The notes: generated by a model from the sequence alone, not told the origin. Numbered from the stretch's first letter, positions 48,721 to 58,791 are shown. The stretch: DNA of 64,000 nucleotides from Flaccisagitta enflata (GCA_965153355.1 OZ231127.1:28086001-28150000); one strand, 5' to 3'. Made by a program: numbers and translations.

Positions 48721-49650
48721 ACCAGTTTCAACTGGCACTGCCTATGGAGTCGTCATCTGACTGATTTCACTGTAGTGAAAGAAAGTTGGCCGATTGGAAA
48801 ATAGAAGGCGATCGTCTGTTATTCCATAAAAATTTCAACAACTGAAGAGAAGGGGAAAATGAAAGGGAAAGTGGGCGTTAATGGTGACCATGTGCAAACG
48901 CAAAAGATAACATGAACTCGAGACAGACACAATAAAGGACAGAGAAATGAGATGACAACATGTTCATCTTCTTCTAGAGCCCATGCCACCTGATAATACC
49001 TGCCCTGCCCCTGGCCTATCCTATTAGATTCATCCATATCATCCTCATAGTAAGCTGATCGGGCAAGCTTATAAAAACCATACTAAAATCCGCTTATAAA
49101 AATACAAACGCAAAAGACAAGAATAACAGACCTGAAAATGTAAGATAAAAACAACGTTAATAAAGCAATAGTCGCGTCTATAAACTTACTTTTAGGCCCA
49201 CTTTCGTTGGTTTCCTGCAACCCACAGTCTGTCGAAGTCAACTAATCATAATTGTCCGTCATACTTATCTGCAATAAAGAGACAGAGACACAAATTATAA
49301 TTTGCTATACATTCAATCAATTACATAAAAATCAATCAATCACTTTAGGAAGCAATGCTGCAAATAAATAAAGCAATCAATCCAAATTGATGATACAAAA
49401 GACGAGTTACGCAGTATGTTCGGCTACGTAATGAAAACAAACGGCACAAATACAAGGCGCAACCATATGGTTACCCATCTAGCGTTCATTATGAAAAATG
49501 GCGAGAAACAAAAGACGCTGGCATTGAATAATAGAGAAAGAAGAAAAGCCAAAAGCACGCAAAAGAAACAAAAGCACACATACTTAATAAACGGACGGAC
49601 ATACATTTCTAACAATGATCCTTGTGATATACATTCGCCAAAACACTATC

Positions 49651-49652
<2 letters not shown>
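48721..49652. other. unique sequence, no gene seen
   Basis: AT-rich, A-rich on the plus strand. The open frame at 49416-49874 is carried by the (GA)n run and is not supported. Confidence 0.5.

Positions 49653-49731
<79 letters not shown>
49653..49731. repeat. (GA)n microsatellite
   Basis: Pure GA for about 39 units; the purine-rich flank continues to 49830 in GGAAGGAGGAGG type sequence. Confidence 0.97.
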
Positions 49732-49735
<4 letters not shown>

Positions 49736-49907
49736 CAGATTGACTTTAAGAAACAAAGGATCTTGGAAGAATAGAAGAGTTGAGGGGGAAGGAAAAGGAG
49801 GAAGGAGAGGAGGAAGAGGAAGAGGAGCGATCGGTTTTCATGGTGAATTTCCCGTTATCCATTATTCCATTTGACCGCACCGATACACGGATTGCCGGGT
49901 CTTGATA

Positions 49908-49972
49908 CCTAATCTCTGCCCCTCATGTGCTCAAAACCCATGTACCTGATCGTTTTTGATTACTTTTTGGCA
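49908..49972 (+). mobile_element. fragment of the 50.7-kb palindrome
   Basis: CCCCTCATGTGCTCAAAACC and CATGTACCTGATCGTTTTTG match the palindrome's end at 50690. Confidence 0.7.
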
Positions 49973-50515
49973 GCGGCCCCAAAGGACCGATGTCCTGTAG
50001 GACACAGGGGTGAATTTCCATACGTACGTACGTCCGCCCGTCCGTCCGTCTCCCGGCTTTCTCTGCTCTTCAAAATGCAGCTCTCTCAGGCCTCAACCCA
50101 GCTTCCTTCAGGCCTCAAATTTGGCTCTCAGGCCTCAAATCCAGCCTCTCAGGCCTCAAACCAGTCTCCCAGGCCTCAAATCCAGCCTCTCTCAGGCCTC
50201 AAAATCCAGCCTCTCAGGCCTCAAATTCAGCCTCTGGGCTCCTCAACGGCCTCTCAAGCCTCAAACTAGCCCTCTCAGGCCATACGTACGTACGTCCGTC
50301 CGTCAGTCCGGCCCCCCCCTCCTGAAGCCTCTCAGGCCTCAAATCCAGCCTCTCAGGCCTCAATCCAGCCTCTCAGGCCTCAAATCCAGCCTCTCAGGCC
50401 TCAAATCCAGCTCTCTCAGGCCTCAAATCCAGCCTCCTCTTTAGCCTCAAATCCAGCCTCTTGGGCCTTATATCCAGCCTCTCAGACCTCAAGTTCCCAT
50501 TGAATAACATGGCAA
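49966..50515 (+). mobile_element. GCAGCGGCC element with 20-21-bp minisatellite
   Basis: GGCAGCGGCCCCAAAGGACC, GATGTCCTGTAGGACACAGG and GTGAATTTCC, then CATACGTACGTACGTCCG, twice (50019 and 50280), then two blocks of CTCTCAGGCCTCAAATCCAG. It ends with GTTCCCATTGAATAACATGG, also found at 17681 after the same minisatellite. Confidence 0.85.
50075..50490 (+). repeat. 21-bp minisatellite CCTCTCAGGCCTCAAATCCAG
   Basis: About 17 units in two blocks separated by a duplicated CATACGTACGTACGTCCG spacer. The unit is the same as at 17.5 kb. Confidence 0.9.
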
Positions 50516-50659
50516 ACTCAAGAAATATAAAAGTGCAAAAAACCTATCCACTTCCAGCCTGTTCATAGAAGAGACTGAGATGTTAACTTTTTCATGTGTA
50601 AATATTCAGACAAAAATCAATGATTGACAAGTTTTAACATGCACATTTTTTTAAAAGTT

Positions 50660-52100
50660 GCGAACACTTGACGGTATGTTTCCCTGCTCAAAACCCATGT
50701 ACCTGATCGTTTTTGGCTATTTTTGTGATTTCACTACCTAGAACAAAAGAGATTTGGGATTTTTGATCCATTTTAGGAACCAGGAGTTCCATTTATTTAT
50801 CACCACTCCAAAGTGGTTGTAGAGAAAATGCTGAAATTTGGTCACTTTGGGTTTAAAATCTACACTTTAGTTTGAATTGACTAGGCCTGTGAGAGAAATC
50901 CAGAGCTCAAGAAGCACCAGTGTGCACTGGCATAGCTGCTCACTGTTAACATTGAGTGCTTCCAAAAGCATGAGGTATGAGGGAAGCATCACTGATTTGG
51001 TGACATTCTGACATTTTTACTTTTTGATACTCCAATTTCTTTTGGGATAGAAATAAATTGATTGAAATTGGTGACTAGTCTGAAGAGTTTTTGATGTTAA
51101 TGCAGTCCATAGCCTCTTGATCACAGACTCAAAATTTTTGAGACTTCTAAAGCAGGTGCTGTATACTGTTATTTTTGGCATGGTCAATAATTTGGGCACT
51201 TCCGAGAAAGAAAGTGACAAAAAATCAGTGGGCAAATTAAACTACTGTTCAAGATCTAACATGCTTAATCTATATGCTTTAACCTATTGACATGCCGATT
51301 GCACCATTGGTTAGATCTTGAAGAGTAGTTTAATTTGCCCACGGATTTTTTGTCATTTTCTATCTCAGAAGTGCCCAAATTTTTTGACCAAAGTAGCCAA
51401 AATGGCGTAAAAAATCATTTTTTAGCACCTGCTTATAGAGTCTCCCAAAAATTTTGAGGGTCATATCGATCCAAAATTTTACCAGATTCATCTAGAGTAT
51501 CAAAAACTCTTCAATTTGGTCACCAATTTCATCCAGATTTGTCCATCCAAAGCAGAAATATATCAAAAATTGTAAAAAATGTCAAAATTGACCACCAAAT
51601 TCAATTTGGTGAAAATAACCTTTATACCCTTCATCTTTTGAAAAGCTTTCTCAAATCTTAACAAAAATGATAGCAACATGCGGATTGCACCACTGGTTAG
51701 CCTGAGCTCTAGTTTCATAATCTCACAGATTTGGGTCAAATTTCCAAACCAGCGGCCCGATTTTTAGCCCAGCGACCAAATTTCTCAACATTTTCAACAC
51801 AACCACCTTGGAGTGTGATAACAATGGAACTCTTCGCGGTCCCGTGTGGATCATCAGCGGTTTGATGCACGGCAACGTCAGACGGTTGGGCAGGAGCAGT
51901 TATGTGTAAAATCCACCGCAATTCAAAATATTTCGGACGTACGGACCGACCGACACGGCAAGGTGTAGAGTCGCGTGTCCGCGACTAAAAATCCCAAATC
52001 TCTTTGGTTCTAGGTAGTAATATTATAAAAATAATCAAAAACGATCGAGTACATAGGTTTTGAGCACATGAGGGGGAGAACATACCGTCAAGTGTTGGCC
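50660..52100. mobile_element. 1.4-kb palindromic element
   Basis: AACACTTGACGGTATGTT at the left returns inverted at 52085-52100. Pairing continues through TGCTCAAAACCCATGTACC, CTAGAACAAAAGAGATTTGG, a GTGCCCAAAT block and GATCTTGAAGAGTAGTTTAA near a centre at about 51270. The right arm is interrupted by a TAGTCG element at 51850-51990. Copies or pieces also lie at 35.84 and 49.91 kb. No coding capacity. Confidence 0.82.
51850..51990 (-). mobile_element. TAGTCG element, subfamily C, decayed right end
   Basis: GGTTGGGCAGGAGCAGTTATG, CGGACGTACGGACCGACC, GGCAAGGTGTAGAGTCGCG and TGTCCGCGACTAAAAA. The left hairpin is perfect (AGTCGCGGACACGCGACT); the inner arm is GTCTGACGTTGCC. It lies in the palindrome's right arm. 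Confidence 0.8.
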
Positions 52101-52116
52101 TTGTTTATTTCTCAAG

Positions 52117-53922
52117 TGAGACCGATTCTTTGAGGAGCAACACTGTTAAAAAGTTGCTGCATCTTTTTGGATGTCAATGGCACAAAAGAGCCCAGACATC
52201 ATTTTTACCTTATTCATCGCAAAATGTTGATTTTCCTTCAGCCTGGGGTAACCCAGATTTGGCCTTTCGTCATGATACAAAAGAATCTTGGGCGAGCGGA
52301 CATTATGCAAATGGAGTTAGGATGCCTCTTCCTCAAATGGTTTGGTATGGACATCTCTGACTGATATAATTCACAAAAAGTTGTAACATCATCATCATCA
52401 TCAACAACAACAACAACGACAACAACAACAACAACCAAAACATCAATCAAAACAACAACAGCAAAAATAACGGTACAATTGTTCGATTATCTGTGATCTT
52501 TTGTTTTTAAGACTTTTAAGCGGTTTTTAAAATTAGGGTTAGGGGTGGGTTTAGGGTTAGGGTTAGGTTTGGGGATAGTTTTAGGGTTAGGGTTAGGGAC
52601 AAGGTTAGCTTTAGGGCTAAGGGTTGGCTGGGTTTTAGGTATTACGGCCCAAGCTATTCAAATTAAAGCTTCGCTCTGGCGGAGGATTCGGAAAGGAAAA
52701 CAAAATTGTGCAGAGAATCATACATTTTGTCCAAAATAACAATAATCAAAACAACAATCAAAACAACAATCAAATCAACAATAACAACAACAACAACGAC
52801 AACAACAACAACAACAACAACAACAATAATTTTTTTGCAGGTATGATTTCCCTGGAGAAAAATCCTTCATTCCAGCAGAAGCGACTTTCCGCTATGCGGA
52901 TGGTGGAAATCCTGCTCACGGACCGACAAAATGGCAATTTGTCGGCACAAATGATATTGAATGTGACAAATTTGCCGCTTGGGCAGTTCTTTGCGAGGAT
53001 CTCTCAGGTAGCAAGGATGGAGTAATTCTTAATATTGGCACACATGATATTGAATGTGACAATTTTGCTACTTGGGCAGTTCATTGCGAGAATCTCGCAG
53101 GTAGTAAGGATGGGATAATTTCTATTATAAATGATATCAAATGTGATGCTTTTGTCGCTTGGGGAATTCTTTGTTAGGATCTCTCAGGTAGCCAGGATGG
53201 AGTTAGTATTCCTCTTATTCGCACAACTGACATTGAATGCAACGCTTTAACCACTTGGGTAGTTCTTTGCGAGGAACTCTCAGGTAGAAAAGATGGAGTA
53301 ATTCTTGTGTTTGCACATATGATATTGAATGTGACACTTTTGCCCCTTGGGCACTTCTTTGCGAGGAACTCTCAGGTAGCTAGGGTGGAGTGATACTTCA
53401 CTACCTGTTGGAATGAATTATATCGAATGCGACACTTTTGGGTAGTTCTCTAAGCTAACAAGTGATGCACAAGTCCGCGACTATTGCCGTGTTTTGGCCT
53501 TATGGGCTTGTTATGAGAAGATCTCTCGGGTAAAGAGGATGAACTAAGTTATTTGTTCGAATTTGACATTGTACAATTGACATTTTTTGCAGCTGATGCA
53601 GTTGCAATTTGCAAGTATTTGCTGCAGTTTTAGGATTTAGTTGCTCTTCTTAGGTCCATCGGTTGGTTGGTCGGTTGGTTGGTTGGTTGGTTGGCAACGC
53701 ATTCGTCCGACGATCCATACATCGCACCTTATTGGCCTACTTGGCCTTGTTGAATTGTCTTTTTCAGGTGCCGGCTTTAAAAGCAAAGGCGATGTCAAGA
53801 CTTGTACCGTGCCAGATGGAATGAACAACAAGTTCCGCTGTCTTGGTATCAGAGTCCTGCAGAACTCAAATGGACTCGAAACTGCATTGCATAGCCTCCG
53901 GTTCTGGGAAAAAGTTCTTTGA
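52117..53922 (+). CDS. discoidin-like (F5/8 type C-like) domain gene A, 3 exons seen
   Basis: Exons end and start at 52344, 52841-53007 and 53768-53922 (stop TGA). The splice phases fit exactly: phase 2 at the first junction restores a Trp codon (VWYDF), and phase 1 at the second restores Gly (LSGAGF). Acceptors TTTTTTTGCAG and CTTTTTCAG are strong; donors are GTATGG and GTAGCA. The product, about 180 residues, has KESWASG near the front, PTKWQFVGTND in the middle, AAWAVLCEDLSG, then KFRCLGIRVLQNS and LHSLRFWEKV at the end. The W-x-F-x-G-T/S-N-D, W-x-x-L and R-x-x-G-I-x-V spacing fits a discoidin/F5/8-like beta-sandwich, which in known proteins binds carbohydrate or lipid at cell surfaces. 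Ligand and location are unknown here. No start Met or signal peptide is seen; the open frame reaches a possible acceptor at 52116 (TTTATTTCTCAAG), so an upstream exon is likely. AATAAA lies at 53932, 10 bases after the stop. It is a tandem paralogue of the gene at 59.6 kb. Confidence 0.7.
52345..52840 (+). other. intron 1 of gene A, made of (CAA)n and telomere-like repeat
   Basis: 496 bases, GTATGG to TTTTTTTGCAG. CAA runs lie at 52395-52460 and 52736-52828, with a TTAGGG-like tract between. Two CAA blocks of the same strand flanking a unique middle suggest a composite origin. Confidence 0.75.
52533..52640 (+). repeat. degenerate (TTAGGG)n interstitial telomere-like repeat
   Basis: TTAGGGTTAGGGGTGGGTTT followed by further TTAGGG, TTTGGGGATAG and TTTAGGGC variants over about 100 bases. 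It sits inside a GT-AG intron, not at a chromosome end. Confidence 0.85.
52945..53546 (+). repeat. ~92-bp tandem repeat derived from exon 2 of gene A
   Basis: Unit 1 (52945-53036) is the end of exon 2 plus the first bases of intron 2. Units 2 to 5 begin near 53037, 53128, 53220 and 53313, and a partial unit ends near 53460. Each repeats ATGATATTGAATGTGACA, GGGCAGTTCTTTGCGAGGA and the donor TCTCAGGTAG with changes. A TAGTCG right-end piece (GTCCGCGACTATTGCCG, about 53473) separates a further fragment at 53505-53546. Unit 3 carries an in-frame stop (TGTTAG) where unit 1 has TGCGAG. Confidence 0.88.
53008..53767 (+). other. intron 2 of gene A
   Basis: 760 bases from GTAGCA to CTTTTTCAG. It contains the exon-derived tandem repeat and a TAGTCG remnant (53637-53758: AGTTGCTC, (GGTT/GGTC)n, GGCCTACTTGGCCTTG) that ends 9 bases before the acceptor. 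Confidence 0.75.
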
Positions 53923-54327
53923 TTTCATGAGAATAAAAAAAAACGATCAAAAAACAAACTATCACGCCAGATGATATCCTTTTTATTGATAAGAGAAAAT
54001 TTTGATGCAATATTTCCCGATGTTTTCATGTTTCAATGTAATTTTTGTTGAATTGATCAGGTACTACCGTTGTTTTAGAGGAACAACTGTTTTGGTCTGT
54101 AATTTGTTACAAGGGTGTATATAAGTGCACGGCTTTTGATTTTACTCCCCCCTGCCTTTGATCTTTTTTTCCTGCGACGCGTCACATTGAGTTACAAAAT
54201 CTATGATTTTCTTCCCTGCAAAGCAATAAAACAGCATTTTATAGGTTTAGATAGTGTTGAATTGGGTTGTAATAATCAAATTTTACCTTTTGGCACATCC
54301 AAAAGTGTTAAATCTTCAAAAATTTTC
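53923..54327. other. 3' flank of gene A, no further gene seen
   Basis: A-rich after the AATAAA. No repeat and no exon. Confidence 0.5.
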
Positions 54328-54416
54328 TTTTTAGTCGCGTGCACGCGACTCTAAACCCCGCTTTGTCCGTCGGTCGGTCGGTCAGTTGGTTGGTCGGTCA
54401 GTTGGTCGGTCGGTTG

Positions 54417-54447
<31 letters not shown>

Positions 54448-54601
54448 GGTCGATCGGTCGGTCCCCATTTTACTTTTTTTAATCAATTTTTTTTCTTTTG
54501 GTCATTCTAGGTCATATAAGAGTATACTTAGTCATTTTAAGTCATTCTTAGTCATTCTTTATGTAAATCTCGCACGCGACTTACAGGTGTTGGCCTTGTT
54601 T
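54328..54601 (+). mobile_element. TAGTCG element, long variant, full length
   Basis: Perfect palindrome AGTCGCGTGCACGCGACT, CTAAACCCCGCTTTGTCC, then the longest core in the window, (GGTC/GGTT)n of about 105 bases. AAGTCATTCT units follow, then CTCGCACGCGACTTACAGG and TGTTGGCCTTGTTT. Confidence 0.92.
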
Positions 54602-54923
54602 TCTTTTTTTCAAGCTTTTCAATTTTGCCCCCATCTCCAAACCCTTTGATTTTATTTCCCCCCCGCCAGCGGTGGGGGGGGGGGGAATACTCAACTATGT
54701 ACACGCCTGATTTTAATAACATCTAGTGAGAGTGACAGAAATGCTTTTAGCATACTTTTGTGACTTCTTTCACCTTTTGCGCTAAATCTTGCGTTTTCTG
54801 TACTTCAAAAATAAATTGTGGAATTTTGGTTAAACAGGTAACAATAATTTGCCCTTAGCTACAACTGGAAAGCAGTTTCCTTTCGGATAAGATTGAGAAA
54901 CAAGGTTTTGCAGATTTTATTTC
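54602..54923. other. unique sequence with C8/G11 inverted runs
   Basis: TTCCCCCCCCGCCAGCGG followed at once by TGGGGGGGGGGGGAATA (54656-54688) makes a tight GC hairpin. No gene. Confidence 0.6.
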
Positions 54924-55030
54924 ATGGAAAACTAGGAGTGGTGCGCATATTACCTAGTCAGTGAGGATTCACAAGGCTCTATTCCATTTATTTTACTCTG
55001 GGTATAGTGACGGATATTGTTCCACATACA
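54924..55030 (-). repeat. diverged copy of the 4.22-4.34 kb repeat
   Basis: ATGGAAAACTAGGAGTGGTG, GCGCATATTACCTAGTCAGT and ATAGTGACGGATATTGTTCC correspond in order to the complement of 4343-4229. Confidence 0.75.
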
Positions 55031-55686
55031 TAAATTTATGAATCAATCAAATGTTACATACATACATCTATAACTATATCTGTAAATGAGACATTGACGT
55101 TGTGTGCTAATTGCAAACATTTACAATCATTTGAATCATAAGGAAAAAGACGCATTGTCCATATATTCCCTTTTTGAATATCTGTGCTAATCAAAAGCAA
55201 GATCAAAATACTCATGAAAAAACTACATAATTCGCGTTGGTGCAACACGGGCCATTGTCCATTCAAAATCACCAACTTTTTTCACGATAGTTTGTATTCT
55301 ACTCAGCTTTTGGCGTAAAATGTGAAAAAAAAAGAGAATTGAAAAAAAAAAATAAGGAAACCAAAAACAACTAAAAGGCAAAGAGAGAAACCAATAACGT
55401 GAGGAAAGAGAAGATGCCCCGGTGCTAGTTTTTCCGCTTTTCCACTTTCACCTTCTTTCTATTTTCTATTCATTTTCTTTCTTTCTTTTTTTCTTTCTAT
55501 TTTCTTTATTTAAACGCTTTCCTTCGCGGTCGGCGTCCTCTTGAGACGGTTGACACCTGCAGCGTTGAAGGGCAGAGTGTCCTTGCTCTTGTCCTGGCTT
55601 CGTTTCCTTCTTGTCTTTGCTCATCCTTCACTCAAACTCGAAACCACAGAAGAAAATGAGTTGCCCTCTTCTTCTTTTTTCACCTC
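55031..55686. other. unique sequence, no gene supported
   Basis: The plus frame from 55541 (AALKGRVSLLLSWLRF) leads directly into the triplet repeat and has no known motif. Confidence 0.5.
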
Positions 55687-55741
55687 TTCTTCTTCTTCTT
55701 CTTCTTCATCTTCATCTTCATCTTCATCTTCATCTTCATCT

Positions 55742-55785
<44 letters not shown>

Positions 55786-55915
55786 ATCATCTTCTTCTTC
55801 ATCTTCTTCATCTTCTTCTTCTTCTTCTTCTTCTTCTTCTTCTTCTTCTTCTTCTTCTTCTTCTTCTTCTTCTTCTTCATCTTCTTCTTCTTATCCTTCT
55901 TCTTTTCCTTCTTCT
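55687..55915. repeat. (CTT)n with CATCTT variants
   Basis: CTT triplets, with a (CATCTT)5 block at about 55708-55740. Frames read as poly-Ser, poly-Leu or, on the minus strand, poly-Lys. Confidence 0.96.
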
Positions 55916-56254
55916 TCTCTTGCATTTCCTCCTTCTTCGCCTATTTTCCTATTCCCAAAGAAAGTGGGTGTAGAGAGGTCATTAGAAAAGGGAAAGGGGT
56001 TCATGGATGAGGGGAGGGTAAAAATGAATGAGCATAGGTAGCAAGATGCGAGCCGGCTAACACGGTCAGTCAAGCAAACCAGCAGATAATTACTGTGAAA
56101 CCTGAAGAAAAATCAATTTGTGATATGTGGATGGAAAGTAAGCGAAGATGATATGAGATGAGATAAGTTAAAGAAGTGTGAATGGTTAAAGAACCAAAGG
56201 ATTGTTTTCAAGGATGGCCATCGAAAAGACAGCTGAAGAAAAAGGTGTCACAAT

Positions 56255-56540
56255 TGAAGAAGAAGAAGAAGAAGAAGAAGAAGAAGAAGAAGAAGAAGAA
56301 GAAGAAGAAGAAGAAGAAGAAGAAGAAGAAGAAGAAGAAGAAGAATTAGCAGAAGAAGAAGAAGAAGAAGAAGAAGAAGAAGAAAAAGAAAAAGAAAAAG
56401 AAAAAGAAAAAGAAAAAGAAAAAGAAAAAGAAAAAGAAGAAGAAGAAGAAGGAGAAGAAGAAGAAGAAGGAAAAGGTGAAGAGAAGAAAAAGAAAAAGAA
56501 AAAGAAAAAGAAAAAGAAAGACAAAAAGAAAAAGAGGAAG
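56255..56540. repeat. (GAA)n with GAAAAA variants, inverse of the preceding tract
   Basis: GAA triplets, then (AAAGAA)n at about 56385-56435. It is the complement of the CTT tract 340 bases to the left. The frame starting at 56213 has an ATG and reads poly-Glu then Lys-rich, but nothing outside the repeat supports a gene. Confidence 0.95.
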
Positions 56541-56772
56541 GAGATTACCAACATGGAGAAGAAGAAAAAGGAATAGGTGTCACAATTCTTTTTCGACGAT
56601 TCCGTTTTTCACCGTTTAAATAATTTTATCTAAAGTCACTCACCTGAGCTCACTCCCACGCCGTCTTCTTCTGCCGCAGCCACCGCCGCCTCCTCCCTCT
56701 GCTTCTCCTCGCCCTCTTACTTCTCCGCCGCCGCCTGCTCCTCCTCTTCTTTTAATTCTCTTTTTTTGTTCT
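56541..56772. other. unique sequence, CCGCCG-rich
   Basis: CTCCGCCGCCGCCTGC type triplets on a pyrimidine-rich background. No exon. Confidence 0.5.
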
Positions 56773-56941
56773 TAGCCGCGTGCACGCGACATAATCACTG
56801 ACCATGTCTGTCTGTTAGAGAGTTGGTAGGTTGATCCATCGAGTCGGTCAAATGTTGACTTTTTTTTTTGCCATCCAATCGCTCGATTAGCCCCTGCCCA
56901 CCCGCACGCTACTAGGATAGCCGATTATGCAGCCTTGTTTC
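56773..56941 (+). mobile_element. TAGTCG element, subfamily A, core lost
   Basis: TTAGCCGCGTGCACGCGACA on the left, no tetranucleotide run, then GCCCCTGCCCACCCGCACGC with TACTAGGATAGCCG, and GCAGCCTTGTTT at the end. Confidence 0.8.
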
Positions 56942-57037
56942 TAAAATGTTTTCAAAAGTATAGACAAATTTCTTTATCAAGACCGTCATCTCCAACAGAG
57001 GCCAAATGAAATTAATGTGATCTTCTGGGGTTTGTGA

Positions 57038-57919
57038 CAGGTAGTCCGCCAGCGAATTTGGGTGCGTTCAGCAACGGGGAATGAACGCCTGTTCAGCAAC
57101 AATGCCATACAGGTGTTGATGAACACAATAAAAGAGACCTTTGCCCAACGATTTTGTTCAGAGAGAGCCATAAAAAGCGCGTTCATGAACGGCTAAAAAA
57201 TCCACTCCACCAATAATTTTGTTTGCAGAGTGGTAATTAACTCCACTTATGATAAAATGTCTTCATACCCAATGTGTATTATCTTCAGTCTTCACTGTAA
57301 CATATATCTACTCAATGTACAAAACTGTTCATCAAAAGGTAAAATTTGGTATTTCATGAACAGCCAGATAAGCATCATTTATGGTATAAGAATTATGCAG
57401 CTAGTGTCAAGTCTAATCCATTCATGGCAAAAAATCTCTTTCATCCACTCAATGAAATTTTGTTATTCATGACCAGCCAAAAAGCAGTATTGATAAACAT
57501 AGTCCTGAGATCACTTTATCTTTAACAAAATATCTTTTTTCCCAGCCATTCATGGAGAGTCAAAAAAGTTTCCTTAATGAACTCTTTGTTAGATTTAACT
57601 AGATGCTCAAAACTGTCATCAAAAAACTTTTTTTTGCTGTTCTTTAACAGCCAGATGAGCATGTGTCATGAACAGGAAAAAGACACACTCCACTAACAAA
57701 ATCATTGGTGGAGTGTTCTATTTTACCTGTTCAGCAACAGCTTTTTTTACCCCTCAATGAATGATCGTTCATGAACAGGTCTTTTTGGGTTTTTCATGAA
57801 TAAAATTGTTTGCCAAGAGCCTCTTTTTAGTCGTTCATGAACAGCTCTATGGCATTGTTCAGCAACATGCGTTCATTCCCCGTTGATGAACACCCCCAAA
57901 TTCGCTGGCGGACTATCTC
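57038..57919. mobile_element. palindromic hAT-like MITE with 8-bp target duplication
   Basis: Ends CAGGTAGTCCGCCAGCG and the complement of GAGATAGTCCGCCAGCG. Inverted pairing continues through CGAATTTGGG and AACGGGGAATGAACGC. GTTTGTGA lies directly outside both ends (57030-57037 and 57920-57927). An 8-bp duplication with a CAGG/GAG terminus is the pattern of hAT elements. The inside is rich in TTCATGAACAG and its inverse, giving many small hairpins. No transposase frame. Confidence 0.88.
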
Positions 57920-58136
57920 GTTTGTGAGCCGAGTTGAATTTCAATCCAAAAGATTGTTTGTTTTTTTTCGCAAAAGAATAAAACCACAAAATTTACCAAG
58001 TAGGCACATAAGATCACCTAATAGTCAGTAGAGCTCCCATCTCATCTCATCTAACTCAGAAGCAAACTGCTTACCATAGGTGGTTGAGAGCAAATGATTG
58101 TGACCTGAGTTATTAAAAACTAGTCATCCAAGGATC

Positions 58137-58714
58137 GCACATGGTCAGCGGTACCCGATGCCCTGCTAGGAGTGATCAACTGAAGAAGTGGAGTGAGAGC
58201 AGGGCAGCGGCCCCAAAGGGCCGATGTCCTGTAGGACACAGGGGTGAATTTCCAGACGTCCTGAGAAGGCACATTAAAGGGCTGACATGCTTGATTTTGA
58301 GCCTGACAACGCTGATCTAGGGTATTAGAGAGCTAATTTTGGAGCTGAAAGGGCTGATTTTGGGCCTGAGAGGACTGATTTTGGGCCTGAGAGGGCTGAT
58401 TTTGGGCTTGAGAGGGCTGATTGTGGGCTTGAGAGGGCTGATTTGGGGCTAATTTTGAGCTAATTTTGGAGCTGAAAGAGCTGATTTTGGGCCTGAGAAG
58501 GCTGATTTTGAGTCTGAGAGGGCTGATTTTGGGCCTGAGAGGGCTGATTTTGGGCTTGGAAGGGCTGATTTTGGGCTTGAGAGGGCTGATTTAAATTAAG
58601 AGGGGGCCTCAGGGAGTGGATTATACATTTGGACGTGACGACGTACGGGGCAGACGATCGCACGGAAATTCACCCCTGTGTCCTACAGGACATCGGCCCT
58701 TTGGGGCCGCTGCC
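58137..58714. mobile_element. GCAGCGGCC element, best-preserved copy
   Basis: The outer tail GGTCAGCGGTACCCGATGCC (58147) and GGGCAGCGGCCCCAAAGGGC with GATGTCCTGTAGGACACAGG begin the copy. The last part returns inverted at 58667-58714 (TCCTACAGGACATCGGCCC and GGGGCCGCTGCCC). In between are about 14 minisatellite units. The inverted ends are about 52 bases and each contains the inner palindrome GTCCTGTAGGAC. Confidence 0.88.
58298..58595 (-). repeat. 21-bp minisatellite GGGCTGATTTTGGGCCTGAGA
   Basis: Fourteen or so units with TTGAG and TTGGA variants. It is the complement of a TCTCAGGCCCAAAATCAGCCC unit, related to the 17.5- and 50.1-kb minisatellites. Confidence 0.9.
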
Positions 58715-58715
58715 C

Positions 58716-58723
<8 letters not shown>

Positions 58724-58788
<65 letters not shown>
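58724..58788. repeat. (GA)n microsatellite
   Basis: About 32 GA units, starting ten bases after the GCAGCGGCC element. Confidence 0.97.

Positions 58789-58791
<3 letters not shown>

Noticed and set aside
56213-56576. ATG-started poly-Glu/Lys frame, a possible acidic nuclear protein
   Set aside because: Start and end lie just outside the GAA repeat, with no conserved flank or splice site; simple repeat coding only.
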